Source: Shewanella mesophila (GTDB lineage Bacteria; Pseudomonadota; Gammaproteobacteria; Enterobacterales; Shewanellaceae). From it: a stretch of 64,000 nucleotides of DNA. Location: positions 806,001 through 870,000 of the forward strand of contig NZ_CP080421.1 in the NCBI RefSeq assembly GCF_019457515.1, read 5' to 3'. This document shows, piece after piece, positions 51,425 to 60,467 of the stretch (position 1 is the first letter of the stretch; each line of letters starts with the position of its first letter). Under the pieces are notes generated by a model that saw only the letters and a program-made list of their open reading frames with translations, was not told the origin of the DNA and did no database searches. A program made the translations under genes and the position numbers.

Positions 51425-52073
51425 CATCATCATTTCCTGCCACTGGATGAGATGGCACTGCTTGAGATGGACGTTGTGGGGATTGCGTCGGTAGTGATTC
51501 TTGCTCTGGGGGCGAGACATCTTGCTGCGCTTGACGTACGGCCGCGGCTTTGGCAAGTAAGTGCTGGCGCAAAGACTCGGCTATATCAGAGTTTAAGCCT
51601 GGCAGACTGATCTCAGCGCTACCGCTTCCCGCGCTGAAACACTTAAGAGTATGTTGTTTAAAATAGCGTTCTAATGGCCCCTGAGACAAGCTTACATGTT
51701 GTAATCGAGTGTAGGGCAGTGATATTTTTTGATGCCAAACAATCCCTTTTTGCATGACAAATTCATGCTCAAATGCGCCATAGGCAAGAGAGAGTGCGTA
51801 CCGATGACGCCCATAGCTTATGATGCCAGCCAATAGCAGGGCTAAACTCACAACGGCTAACAAAATTGTCATCGGTAAGTTAATCACTATGCCCGCTATC
51901 GGCAGGACGATAAGGAAAGGGATGAACAAGGTGAGGTTTTCTATTTGCACCTGTCTAACATAGCTAGGTTCTACTGGCGTCAGTGGGATCTGGTCGAAAC
52001 TAAGCCATTCTTTGGGGGATAGCTGGGTTCTTGTAAGGTCTATTTTTTGGCTAAGCGGCTTAACATCTTCCAT
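51417..52073 (-). CDS. PH domain membrane protein (bPH2, YdbS-like)
   Basis: A 218-residue protein with two membrane helices (LTLFIPFLIVLPIAGIVI; MTILLAVVSLALLLAGIISYG) and one PH-2 domain. RHRYALSLAYGAFEHEFVMQKGIVWHQKISLPYTRLQHVSLSQGPLERYF is the conserved block. A Pro/Gln/Glu-rich tail ending GNDDDE overlaps the start of the larger PH gene. The pair forms a membrane complex in other bacteria, with suggested roles in bacteriocin or envelope stress responses. Confidence 0.85.
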   Translation of the reverse strand: MEDVKPLSQKIDLTRTQLSPKEWLSFDQIPLTPVEPSYVRQVQIENLTLFIPFLIVLPIAGIVINLPMTILLAVVSLALLLAGIISYGRHRYALSLAYGAFEHEFVMQKGIVWHQKISLPYTRLQHVSLSQGPLERYFKQHTLKCFSAGSGSAEISLPGLNSDIAESLRQHLLAKAAAVRQAQQDVSPPEQESLPTQSPQRPSQAVPSHPVAGNDDDE

Positions 52074-52149
52074 TTGTTATCCTAGGCATTTTAGTTTTTG
52101 TTGTTAATTTAGACTATATCAGCATCTTACAGGACTTAATTAGTGATAT

Positions 52150-52184
52150 GCACCATACAAATTTTAGTGTTAAGCATCATACAA
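52150..52184. promoter_or_regulatory. Direct repeats upstream of the winged-helix gene
   Basis: GCACCATACAA (52150-52160) and GCATCATACAA (52174-52184) are nearly identical and spaced by 24 bp, in the divergent region between the PH operon and the winged-helix gene at 52258. They could be binding sites for that regulator. Confidence 0.35.
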
Positions 52185-52257
52185 TTTTGTTAGTAACTAT
52201 GGTTAGGTCTGTTATGTTACAGAGTGTTGATTTTCATTATGACTATGAGGTGTTTGA

Positions 52258-52548
52258 GTGAGTGATGTCGTGTCAAAACAGAAAAAGGCGTTTCTTCGAA
52301 AGCTCTATCTCGCCCATCTTATCGATAACGATCGGCATAATTTATTGTCTCTAAATAAACTCACCGGAATGCCGAGGCGCACCTTGCAAGATGCCATTGC
52401 CGCACTTGTCGATCTAGGTATCGAATGTCATTTTATTCAAGATGGTGAGCGTCATGACGCAGGTTACTATCAAATTAGTACCTGGGGGCCAATAAGCAGT
52501 AGCTGGGTTTGCACTCATATTGATGAGCTATTGAAGCTGCTTAACTAG
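52258..52548 (+). CDS. Winged helix-turn-helix protein (YfeC-like)
   Basis: A 96-residue protein with GTG start at 52258, GAGG seven bases ahead. The helix-turn-helix is NLLSLNKLTGMPRRTLQDAIAALVDLGIECHF, followed by a wing and WGPISSSWVCTHIDELLKLL. This matches the HTH_43 type in E. coli YfeC/YfiR-like proteins by general resemblance. Target genes are unknown; tandem repeats upstream suggest autoregulation. Confidence 0.75.
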   Translation: MSDVVSKQKKAFLRKLYLAHLIDNDRHNLLSLNKLTGMPRRTLQDAIAALVDLGIECHFIQDGERHDAGYYQISTWGPISSSWVCTHIDELLKLLN

Positions 52549-52828
52549 GTTCTGTTGACCATTTTAGGAGACCATTCAAGGTTGTTTTTGCAGCGAATTG
52601 CAGGGAGTTTATATAGGGTAGAGGCTTTGCGGTGTCGTTATTCTACATAAAAATCAAAGAGCGCCGTAGAAATGATCTGCGAACGTTGCCCAAAGGGGTT
52701 GGCTAAAAACATTTTACTCTTTGTTAAGTGAATTTTACTGAGATTACTAGGCCGCAATCCACTCGCCTCGATTAACACGTTTTTGTATAGAACAAAATTT
52801 AACCAGTAAAGATCAACAGGATCTAGGC

Positions 52829-54235
52829 ATGAAGAGTACGCTTCATCAGAGTTTATGGTTTGATACCTTAGGTGAGTCAATGGAGTGTCGCGCGCCATTG
52901 ACTGCAGATATAGAGGCCGATGTGGCCATTATTGGTGCTGGTTATACAGGGCTTTGGACCGCGTACTACCTAAAACAGAAATCGCCATCCCTAAAGATTG
53001 TAGTCGTCGATGCTTCGGTTGCTGGAGAGGGCGCATCAGGCCGCAATGGTGGCTGGCTGATGGGCAGCTTTGTTGGTGACACTCATTACCTTGCAGGCCT
53101 TTCTGGCACAGGCTTTTCTCAAGCAAAACGGTTAATTCAAAGTCCCATAGATGAAGTGTCAAGGGTACTTAAACAACATCAAGTGGACTGCGATTGGGTT
53201 CATAGCGGTAATGTGCGCGTTGCCGCCCGTTATCCCGAGCAACTTCAAGCACTGCGGGCTGAAATAGCGCTATTACATCGACAAGGATTTACCGAGCAGG
53301 ATTATCGCTGGTTGGAGGGCTGTGAGTTCAATCAAGCGATCAATATGCGTAAAGGTGCTGCGGCGATCTATACCCCTCACTGCGCTACCATTCATCCGCT
53401 GAAGCTGGTGCGAGGTCTTGCACGTATCGTTGAATCTCTGGGGGTCACTCTATATGAGCATAGCCCTGTAACTGCATTTGGCAGCGGCCTGGTAAAGTGT
53501 GAAACAGGGTCTATTCGCGCCGATATTATTGTGCCCGCGCTCGAAGGTTATCAAGCCGAGGTGAGTCAATTAGGGCGCTACACTCTGCCTGTTCAAAGTT
53601 TATTAATCGCCACAGAACCACTGAGCGAGAGTCTATGGCAGCAGATAGGTTTGGCGGATCGCGCCACTTTTAGCGATGCGGCTCGGCAGGTGACTTATGG
53701 TCAGCGAAGTAAAGATAACCGTTTGGTGTTTGGTGCCCGCGGCGGCTATCGTTTTGGTGGTGAGACTCAAACTCAGTTTGCGACTGGCAGTGACGCATTT
53801 GCTTGGCGAGCGAGGTTAATGGTCGATCTTTTCCCTGCACTTAAAGATATTAATATCACTCATCGCTGGGGCGGCACGCTTGCGATGGCGAGAAAGTTTG
53901 CCCCCCATGCCATCTTCGATAAGCGGAATGGTATCGCACTTGTTGGTGGTTATGGCGGCGAAGGTGTCGGGGCGTCCAACCTGTTTGCCCGAACCTTAAG
54001 CGATCTTATTCTTGAGCGTGAAACTGAGTTATCCCATATGCCTTGGGCGCATTTGAGTGAGATAAAACAAGTATTAACCCCTTGGGAACCTGAGCCATTT
54101 CGCTGGTTAACTTATCAATTGATTAATAAGATTTTTAGCTGGGAGGAGCGCCTGTGCCTGCAATCGAACCCGTCAAGCCTGCAAAAGCGTATCGCGATCC
54201 AGTTAGCCCAGCGCCTAGATAGCTTGATGCACTAA
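52829..54235 (+). CDS. FAD-dependent amine/amino acid oxidoreductase (DAO family)
   Basis: A 468-residue oxidase-like protein. ADVAIIGAGYTGLWTAYYLKQ (about 29-50) is the Rossmann FAD motif, followed by GEGASGRNGGWLMG. C-terminal GIALVGGYGGEGVGASNLF contacts the flavin. The layout is that of DAO-type oxidases such as gamma-glutamylputrescine oxidase or sarcosine oxidase. The substrate is not determinable, though polyamine-derived amines are typical for this branch. Its last codons form the first unit of a 13-bp degenerate repeat. Confidence 0.85.
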   Translation: MKSTLHQSLWFDTLGESMECRAPLTADIEADVAIIGAGYTGLWTAYYLKQKSPSLKIVVVDASVAGEGASGRNGGWLMGSFVGDTHYLAGLSGTGFSQAKRLIQSPIDEVSRVLKQHQVDCDWVHSGNVRVAARYPEQLQALRAEIALLHRQGFTEQDYRWLEGCEFNQAINMRKGAAAIYTPHCATIHPLKLVRGLARIVESLGVTLYEHSPVTAFGSGLVKCETGSIRADIIVPALEGYQAEVSQLGRYTLPVQSLLIATEPLSESLWQQIGLADRATFSDAARQVTYGQRSKDNRLVFGARGGYRFGGETQTQFATGSDAFAWRARLMVDLFPALKDINITHRWGGTLAMARKFAPHAIFDKRNGIALVGGYGGEGVGASNLFARTLSDLILERETELSHMPWAHLSEIKQVLTPWEPEPFRWLTYQLINKIFSWEERLCLQSNPSSLQKRIAIQLAQRLDSLMH

Positions 54236-54332
54236 TTCGATGGATTGATTGGATGGACTAAGTTCGACGAACTAACTTGATGCACTAGTTTAATGCGTTA
54301 GCTTTATGCCTTGGTTTGATGTTCTGGCTTTT
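54228..54332. repeat. Degenerate tandem repeat, eight units of 13-14 bp
   Basis: Units TGCACTAATTCGA, TGGATTGATTGGA, TGGACTAAGTTCGA, CGAACTAACTTGA, TGCACTAGTTTAA, TGCGTTAGCTTTA, TGCCTTGGTTTGA and TGTTCTGGCTTTT lie end to end. The first unit includes the oxidase stop codon. The repeat is decayed and non-coding downstream. Confidence 0.65.
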
Positions 54333-54335
54333 GAG

Positions 54336-54659
54336 CTAGCGCATCAAAAGATAAGCGAAAAATCCAACCCAACTGAGTAGCAGCAGTGCCCAAGGAAGCT
54401 TGGGGGGATTTCCGTTTGAGTCGACAATTTGAACCTCATCGGTTTGCTCTGAATCGCGATTTTTGGCTTTTATTTCTTGTTTGCGGGCTTTATCTTTCTC
54501 ACGCGCCTTACTCTTTTGCTGTTTTTTGTATTCGGCGATCCCTTTCTCAATACCCAGTGCAATCAGCTTGGTTTGCTCTTTAGTCTGTCCGGGCTTTTGA
54601 GTGGCTTTAGCGACTTTCATTGCTTCATTCTTGGTTTCGTTGGAGATGCTTTTATTCAT
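54336..54659 (-). CDS. DUF2956 family small membrane protein
   Basis: A 107-residue protein with a charged N-terminal part (AMKVAKATQKPGQTKEQTKLIALGIEKGIAEYKKQQKSK) and one C-terminal membrane helix (LPWALLLLSWVGFFAYLLM). The pattern is that of DUF2956, found in marine gammaproteobacteria. Function is unknown. AAGG precedes the ATG at 54659. Confidence 0.82.
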   Translation of the reverse strand: MNKSISNETKNEAMKVAKATQKPGQTKEQTKLIALGIEKGIAEYKKQQKSKAREKDKARKQEIKAKNRDSEQTDEVQIVDSNGNPPKLPWALLLLSWVGFFAYLLMR

Positions 54660-54843
54660 GAACCTTTGCTCTTTTTGTTGTCGGGTGAATTATATCATAA
54701 AGCGTCATCATAAAGTGGCGTGGACGAGTACTGGCCTTATCATTCAAACAGGTAATCTAAATTGAGGCGAGATAAACAAATATCATTTCATGGCGATATT
54801 TTTGGTACTCTTGTGATTATTGACCTAGTAACCTTAGCCAAAT

Positions 54844-56694
54844 ATGAGCGATAACAAATCTGCCGCCCCATCTGAGCGCGCTCTATCTTCGATTGAAAAT
54901 GTATCTGCAATGCTATCGCCTGTTAGTAAGCGGGCAATATTGCCTTGGATCGCTGCCTTTTTAAAGCCTTATCGTGGTCGGGTGATTGCCGCGATCGTAT
55001 TTCTGTTTATTGGCTCCTTAGCTTGGTTATCCCTTGGCCAAGGAGTGCGTTTAATGGTGGATGAGGGTTTTTTAAAAGATAATGGCGGGCGTCTTAATGA
55101 GATCATCCTGTTGGTGATAGGGATCACCGCCCTCAGTAGCTCTGCAATTTTTTGTCGTTTCTATTTAATGACTTGGCTCGGTGAGCGAGTCAGCGCCGAC
55201 ATTCGCTTAACCGTTTACGACCACCTGTTAAACTTGTCCCCCGGCTTTTATGCCAAGCTCAGAACTGGAGAGGTGATCTCGCGTTTTACTGCCGATTCAA
55301 CCCTGTTACAGTCGGTGGTTGGTTCAAGCCTTTCTATGGCGCTTAGGGCCAGTGTGACTGTGATTGGTGGCATAGTGATGATGGCGATCACGAGTATAAA
55401 GATGACCGCCTTAGTCTTGCTCGCCGTCCCTATGGTGCTTGGGCCTATCTTCTTTTTTGGTCGCAAAGTGCGCGATCTGTCGCGCCAGAGCCAAGATAGA
55501 GTCGGTGATCTTGGTGCCTATGTCGATGAAACTCTGCATGAGATCCATACGGTACAAGCCTATTCCCATGAAGATAGAGATCGCGTGCTATTCAGTCAGC
55601 GAGTCGAAGCTGTCATGGATGCCGCTAAAGGGCGTATCAAGTACCGCTCTATTTTGATTTCACTGGTGATGTTTCTTAGTATTTTGGCTATAGCATTAGT
55701 GACTTGGGTTGGTGCTCATGATGTGATGCAAGGTGCAATCACTGGTGGTGAGCTGTCTGCTTTTATGTTTTATGCCGTGATGGTTGCAGGCTCCGTTGCG
55801 ACCATTAGTGAAGTCATCGGCGAGATACAGCGAGCCGCTGGCGCGACGGAGCGATTAATTGAGTTAGTTGAAACGCCGATTGATATTCCACTGCCTGCTA
55901 ATCCTATGACGTTGCCAGCCAAAGTGCGCGGCGAACTTTCATTAAACGAGGTGCGATTTTCCTATCGAGATATAACCACGTTAGATCGACCTAGCGAACT
56001 TAGCCAAGAGGTGATCTGCGGCTTAAGCCTACAAATAAAAAGTGGCGAACGGGTGGCGTTAGTCGGCGCAAGCGGCGCAGGAAAAAGCACCTTATTTGAA
56101 CTGCTGCAACGCTTTTATACCCTTAATAGCGGCAGCATCACGCTCGATGGTATCGACATTGCCAATTTATCAGCGCAGGAGTTACGTCAGCAGTTTGCCC
56201 TCGTGCCTCAGGAGTCGGTGATCTTTGCTACTAGTGTGTTAGAAAATGTTCGCTATGGTCGGCCAGATGCCAGCGAGGATGAAGTGATTAAAGCCTGTAT
56301 TGCGGCGCGTGCCCATGAGTTTATAAGCGAATTTCCTCTAGGCTACCAAACCTATTTAGGCGAGCGTGGTGTTAGGCTTTCTGGCGGTCAGAAGCAACGA
56401 ATTGCTATTGCTAGGGCCATTCTTGCTGAGCGTCCCGTGTTACTTCTCGACGAGGCAACCAGTGCACTCGATGCTGTTAGCGAGCAAAAGGTGAAGCAGG
56501 CTCTAGATGTATTGATGCAGGGCAGAACCACCATAATTATCGCTCATCGATTGGCGACGGTACTCAATGCCGATCGTATTCTAGTGATGGATAAAGGTCA
56601 GCTTATTGGTAGTGGTACTCATCAGGAGTTAATGCAAACCAATGAGCTTTATCGAGAGTTTGCGACGTTACAGCTATTAGATGATGATGTGTGA
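54844..56694 (+). CDS. ABC exporter (transmembrane and ATPase fused; MsbA-like subfamily B)
   Basis: A 616-residue half-transporter. Six membrane helices span roughly 40-330, including SRFTADSTLLQSVVGSSLSMAL. The ATPase holds Walker A GASGAGKS (409-416), Q-loop LVPQESVIF, signature LSGGQKQR (512-519), Walker B VLLLDEATSALD and switch IIAHR. It acts as a homodimer exporting lipid or drug substrates; the substrate is not evident. It sits alone with a terminator-like hairpin after it. Confidence 0.92.
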   Translation: MSDNKSAAPSERALSSIENVSAMLSPVSKRAILPWIAAFLKPYRGRVIAAIVFLFIGSLAWLSLGQGVRLMVDEGFLKDNGGRLNEIILLVIGITALSSSAIFCRFYLMTWLGERVSADIRLTVYDHLLNLSPGFYAKLRTGEVISRFTADSTLLQSVVGSSLSMALRASVTVIGGIVMMAITSIKMTALVLLAVPMVLGPIFFFGRKVRDLSRQSQDRVGDLGAYVDETLHEIHTVQAYSHEDRDRVLFSQRVEAVMDAAKGRIKYRSILISLVMFLSILAIALVTWVGAHDVMQGAITGGELSAFMFYAVMVAGSVATISEVIGEIQRAAGATERLIELVETPIDIPLPANPMTLPAKVRGELSLNEVRFSYRDITTLDRPSELSQEVICGLSLQIKSGERVALVGASGAGKSTLFELLQRFYTLNSGSITLDGIDIANLSAQELRQQFALVPQESVIFATSVLENVRYGRPDASEDEVIKACIAARAHEFISEFPLGYQTYLGERGVRLSGGQKQRIAIARAILAERPVLLLDEATSALDAVSEQKVKQALDVLMQGRTTIIIAHRLATVLNADRILVMDKGQLIGSGTHQELMQTNELYREFATLQLLDDDV

Positions 56695-56721
56695 ATTCGC
56701 TTGTTTGTCGTCACTATCCAT

Positions 56722-56760
56722 ACAAATAGCCAGGGCCTAGTGATTAGACTGGCTATTTGT
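56722..56760. terminator. Terminator-like hairpin between convergent ABC exporter and DUF4382 genes
   Basis: ACAAATAGCCAG and CTGGCTATTTGT form a perfect twelve-pair stem with a 15-base loop. Only a short T-run follows on either strand. Confidence 0.65.
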
Positions 56761-56781
56761 AATCGTGCTGATAGGAGATGC

Positions 56782-57762
56782 CTAACCGTGCCCTCCATGA
56801 CCCCCATGGCCGTTACCACATTGGTGCCTTGTCTCTTGGCCGTTATCATCTACGGTGACTGAGCCTGCATCTTCAAATAGACTAAATGTTCCCTGAGATA
56901 GATCATCGGTCGCTGGATCGTCTAAGTGACCAAGGCAAGTATAGGCCACTCGATAGTCTCCCGCGGGTAGGTAGCCCATGGCAAATGACCAATCGCCATT
57001 CATATCTTGATGCAGGGGAGCTACGGTCACTGGTGAAAACTTGCCGTCATTTCTGGCTGGGCTCATATCCGCCATTTGGGTGAGGTTCGCTAGGCTGTTT
57101 TGATAAAGATAGGCCATATGGTAGAACTGACCGCCAAGGGGGACTTTATCTGCATGGGCAGTTTCACAGTCAGCTATCCACTGTGGGTCCATTTCGCCAA
57201 TGAGGTGTCCCATTTCTCTTTTATCAACTGAATAGATACCATCGTGGTTAAGATGATATTGGTTGTCGCTAAAATGCATCGATTGGTATAGGCCAATCTC
57301 CATGGTCAAGAAGAGATTCTCGTGCTCATTTAACATAAAGTCATGTAATGGCAGATGGTTGTCTTCGACTATGAGTGGTTGTCGCCCTTGACCATTCTCT
57401 ATCGCACAACCCTCAGATTGATTGCCATTAATTAAGCTAAAGTGCACATCGTGGTAGTGCCCTGCAGGTAGCTCAAGATTGCTAATAACGTTGTGGCTCT
57501 GCATACCTTGGAAGTCGAGCAGATTGAATCTGTGTTGGGCCATGTCGTGTTGGTGCACTGTGCCATGTTCATCTGTCATGATCAGTTTATCAAGTACCAA
57601 CTCGACCTTACTCACTTGACTCATCGGTGAGTCTGAAATTGCAATATTGACCAGACCGACGGCAGGTTCTGACTGCGGGGGCGCCGAATTATCTGAACCG
57701 CCACAAGCACTGAGCATTATTGTAGTAGGGATAAGCAGTGGGACTAAGTGTAGGGTACGCAT
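56782..57762 (-). CDS. DUF4382 domain lipoprotein with His/Gly-rich tail
   Basis: A 326-residue lipoprotein with lipobox LSAC near residue 20. The N-terminal domain VNIAISDSPMSQVSKVELVLDKLIM... is of the DUF4382 type, a carboxypeptidase-regulatory-like beta sandwich. A second beta domain follows. The C-terminus CGNGHGGHGGHG is a candidate metal-binding tail. Numerous histidines elsewhere (HQHDMAQH, GHYHDVHF) add to this. Function is unknown; an outer-membrane location is likely. Confidence 0.75.
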   Translation of the reverse strand: MRTLHLVPLLIPTTIMLSACGGSDNSAPPQSEPAVGLVNIAISDSPMSQVSKVELVLDKLIMTDEHGTVHQHDMAQHRFNLLDFQGMQSHNVISNLELPAGHYHDVHFSLINGNQSEGCAIENGQGRQPLIVEDNHLPLHDFMLNEHENLFLTMEIGLYQSMHFSDNQYHLNHDGIYSVDKREMGHLIGEMDPQWIADCETAHADKVPLGGQFYHMAYLYQNSLANLTQMADMSPARNDGKFSPVTVAPLHQDMNGDWSFAMGYLPAGDYRVAYTCLGHLDDPATDDLSQGTFSLFEDAGSVTVDDNGQETRHQCGNGHGGHGGHG

Positions 57763-58031
57763 CTTATTCGCCTTGTAATGACTTTATGAGTTTTACCTAA
57801 TTCGCAGTGATTATTTTATAACCAATTTTGACTGTGTTAGGGCTGGAGGCGATTGAAATTTAATCTTTGTGACTTAGCTACAGGTTTGACAAGATTTTTT
57901 TGTTATCAGTCATAATGTGCGATAGGGAGCGTAAACGGCTTCACATTTTTGTGAACATTTTTGGCGGTGCCAACGTACTACTTCTATGTGCGTTACCCTT
58001 TGGTCTTTGGCTATACATTTTTGGAGTTAAA

Positions 58032-58550
58032 GTGAAAAAACTGGTTTTGTTATGCTTGTTATTTCTGAGTGCTTGCACCAGTGTTCCCAGTGGTGTTAAA
58101 CCTGTCGATGATTTTGAGTTAGCTAAATACCTTGGCACTTGGCATGAGATAGCCAGATTAGATCATAGCTTCGAGCGTGGGTTATCCAACGTCACCGCTA
58201 CTTATAAGATGAACTCTGATGGCGGCGTTCAGGTGATAAATCGTGGATTTTCTGATGCCAACAAGGCGTGGAAGGAAGCGGAAGGCAAAGCTTACTTTGT
58301 GGATAGCAATGATATTGGCCATCTCAAGGTGTCATTTTTTGGCCCTTTCTACGGTGCTTATGTGATTTTTGAGCTAGATAGAGCGGATTATCAATATGCG
58401 TTTATTACCAGTTATAACCGCGACTATTTGTGGTTCTTATCGCGTACGCCTCAAGTAAGCGAAGCGCTCAAACAGCAGTTTATAGCGCAGGTCAAACAGA
58501 TGGGATTTGCCGTTGATCAAATAATCTGGGTCGATCAGCAAGATCAATAA
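58032..58550 (+). CDS. blc: Outer-membrane lipocalin lipoprotein (Blc-like)
   Basis: A 172-residue lipoprotein. The GTG at 58032 follows GGAG, and begins right at a lipoprotein signal (KKLVLLCLLFLSAC); an open frame extends upstream to 57900 but would bury this signal. GTWHEIARLDHSFERGLSNVTATY is lipocalin motif 1 and YNRDYLWFLSRTPQVS motif 3. Blc binds lysophospholipids and helps envelope maintenance under stress. No partner gene is adjacent. Confidence 0.9.
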   Translation: MKKLVLLCLLFLSACTSVPSGVKPVDDFELAKYLGTWHEIARLDHSFERGLSNVTATYKMNSDGGVQVINRGFSDANKAWKEAEGKAYFVDSNDIGHLKVSFFGPFYGAYVIFELDRADYQYAFITSYNRDYLWFLSRTPQVSEALKQQFIAQVKQMGFAVDQIIWVDQQDQ

Positions 58551-58585
58551 CATTAAAAGATAACCCAAATATAGCCAAAATATCG

Positions 58586-58615
58586 TTAAAGGGGAGCCAC
58601 CAGACTCCCTTTAAA
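58586..58615. terminator. Terminator between convergent lipocalin and acyl-CoA ligase genes
   Basis: TTAAAGGGGAG and CTCCCTTTAA pair with one G bulge around an eight-base loop, serving both strands. Confidence 0.65.
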
Positions 58616-58655
58616 AGGCAACCTTCTTTTGGTCTTTCAGGTTCAAGCTGTCGCG

Positions 58656-60254
58656 TTATTTTCTAAGCTCTCTTCGTAAGATTTTGCCTACCGTTGATTT
58701 TGGTAAGGCAGGCATGAACTCGATGAGCTTAGGTATCTTGTAAGCGGTGAGTTGCGTACGGCAATGGGCTAAAATATCGGTTTTGGTCGCTTCGATATCA
58801 TGGCTAGCAGCGCGTAATACAATCGCTGCCTTTACCGCTTCGCCACTGTGCTCATTTTCTACTCCGATAACGGCGCATTCGAGTATCGCTTCATGTTGTG
58901 CTAATACCTCTTCTACTTCGTTTGGATACACGTTAAAGCCTGAGACTATGATCATGTCTTTCTTGCGATCGACAATTTTGTGCATCCCATCTTCAACCGC
59001 TTGAGCGATATCTCCAGTTTTAAAATAGCCATCTTTTGTCATCACTTTGGCGGTTTCCTCTGGCTTTTGCCAATAGCCGCTCATGACTTGAGGGCCTTTT
59101 ACCGCGAGTTCTCCGGTTTCACCAAAGGCGACTTCCTTGTCATCGATATCAAGGATTTTAATCTGAGTGCCTAATACGGGTTTGCCTATGGTGCCGAGTC
59201 GCTCAAGCCTTGGGGCATTAAGTGATACTACGGGTGAGGTTTCTGATAGCCCATAGCCCTCCGAAATGGTGCAACCCGTGGTCGAACTCCAAGCATTTGC
59301 TGCTGCTTGGGTAAGGGCTGTGCCGCCAGAGATAGTTACTTTAAGGTGACTAAAATCCAAAGCTTTGAATTCGGGTTGATGACATAAGCCAACAAATAGA
59401 GTGTTTAGGCCCGCAAAACCGGTAAAAGGGTGCTCAGATAGAGTGTTGATTAATGAGGCGATATCGCGTGGATTTGGGATCAATACCGAGCAGCCACCCC
59501 GTTCAAAGTAGAGTACTAAGTTAACCATAAAAGCATAGATATGGTAGACAGGCAGCGGCGCGACAAAAATCTCTTCACCTTGTACTAATCGGTCGCCGAG
59601 TCGTGATTTTATCTGCATGGCGTTAGCAATTAAGTTGCGATGGCTTAACATCGCCCCTTTAGAGAGCCCTGTGGTGCCTCCTGTGTATTGCAATGCAGCG
59701 AGACCTTCTAAGTTTGATTTAACTGGGATTAAACTAAGTTGGCTACCTTGCGTGAGAATATCGGTAAATTTTAAGATCGGAAAATCGCTGGCAGCTTGTG
59801 TTTGCGGCGCTATCAGATCTAAGGCATGGGTCGAAATAACCGTTTCGATGGCAGTCGATGCAATGACGTTGGTTAACGTGGGTAATAGATCGCTCAGTAC
59901 CACTAAGGCTTTAGCGCCCGAATCATTAAACTGGTGGATCAGCTCTCGCTCGGTATAAAGTGGATTGGTGTTTACCAGCACAAGTCCAGCACGAAGTGCA
60001 CCATATGCCGCTATAACAAATTGCGTGATATTAGGTAATTGAATGGCAATACGATCGCCCACTTCAAGGGATGTATGATGTTGTAAATAGGCGGCAAAGT
60101 AACGTGAGTCGCGCTCGATATCGGCAAAGCTGCTCGATTTGCCTAGACAAACGTAGGCGGTCTTATCCTTGTATCGTTGGGCCGATGTTTCAATAAGATC
60201 GATCAAGGAACTGTACTGGGTAAGATCTAGGTGGGAATCGACATCATATACCAT
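58656..60254 (-). CDS. Long-chain acyl-CoA ligase (FadD-like AMP-binding enzyme)
   Basis: A 532-residue adenylate-forming enzyme. ALQYTGGTTGLSKGAMLSHRN is the AMP-binding signature (about 198-218). GYGLSETSPVVS is the second motif, and GYFKTGDIAQ and DRKKDMIIVSGFNVYPNEVEE cover the hinge. The C-terminal catalytic lysine is in LPKSTVGKILRREL. It activates fatty acids to acyl-CoA at the inner membrane for beta-oxidation or lipid synthesis. It is close to FadD; FadK-type chain preference cannot be excluded. No fad operator was recognised. Confidence 0.9.
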   Translation of the reverse strand: MVYDVDSHLDLTQYSSLIDLIETSAQRYKDKTAYVCLGKSSSFADIERDSRYFAAYLQHHTSLEVGDRIAIQLPNITQFVIAAYGALRAGLVLVNTNPLYTERELIHQFNDSGAKALVVLSDLLPTLTNVIASTAIETVISTHALDLIAPQTQAASDFPILKFTDILTQGSQLSLIPVKSNLEGLAALQYTGGTTGLSKGAMLSHRNLIANAMQIKSRLGDRLVQGEEIFVAPLPVYHIYAFMVNLVLYFERGGCSVLIPNPRDIASLINTLSEHPFTGFAGLNTLFVGLCHQPEFKALDFSHLKVTISGGTALTQAAANAWSSTTGCTISEGYGLSETSPVVSLNAPRLERLGTIGKPVLGTQIKILDIDDKEVAFGETGELAVKGPQVMSGYWQKPEETAKVMTKDGYFKTGDIAQAVEDGMHKIVDRKKDMIIVSGFNVYPNEVEEVLAQHEAILECAVIGVENEHSGEAVKAAIVLRAASHDIEATKTDILAHCRTQLTAYKIPKLIEFMPALPKSTVGKILRRELRK

Positions 60255-60421
60255 GGTTTGCCTCTAATTATTGTTTTAGCGAAAATCAAACAGGTGTTTA
60301 GATTGTGCTAAAAATATATACAGGTCAACAGCAAATGTCATTGTGTCTTGCTAGAATCGATAAGCTTAAGATTTTGTATCTATAGTCTTTTGTTATTGTA
60401 GGCCTTTCTCGGTGGTTGGAC

Positions 60422-60457
60422 CATGCAAACATCCTCATCGTTGAGAATGTTTGCATG
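60422..60457. other. Strong palindrome between ccoG and acyl-CoA ligase genes
   Basis: CATGCAAACAT pairs perfectly with ATGTTTGCATG, with an inner CTCA/TGAG continuing the stem to a four-base loop. It lies ten bases beyond the ccoG stop. There is no T-tract in the ccoG direction, so it may be a 3'-end stabiliser or an operator. Confidence 0.5.
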
Positions 60458-60467
60458 TTAACTTTTC

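Noticed and set aside
57900..58031. N-terminal extension of the lipocalin gene
   Set aside because: It begins at TTG without a ribosome site and would bury the lipoprotein signal peptide; the GTG at 58032 has GGAG at good spacing.
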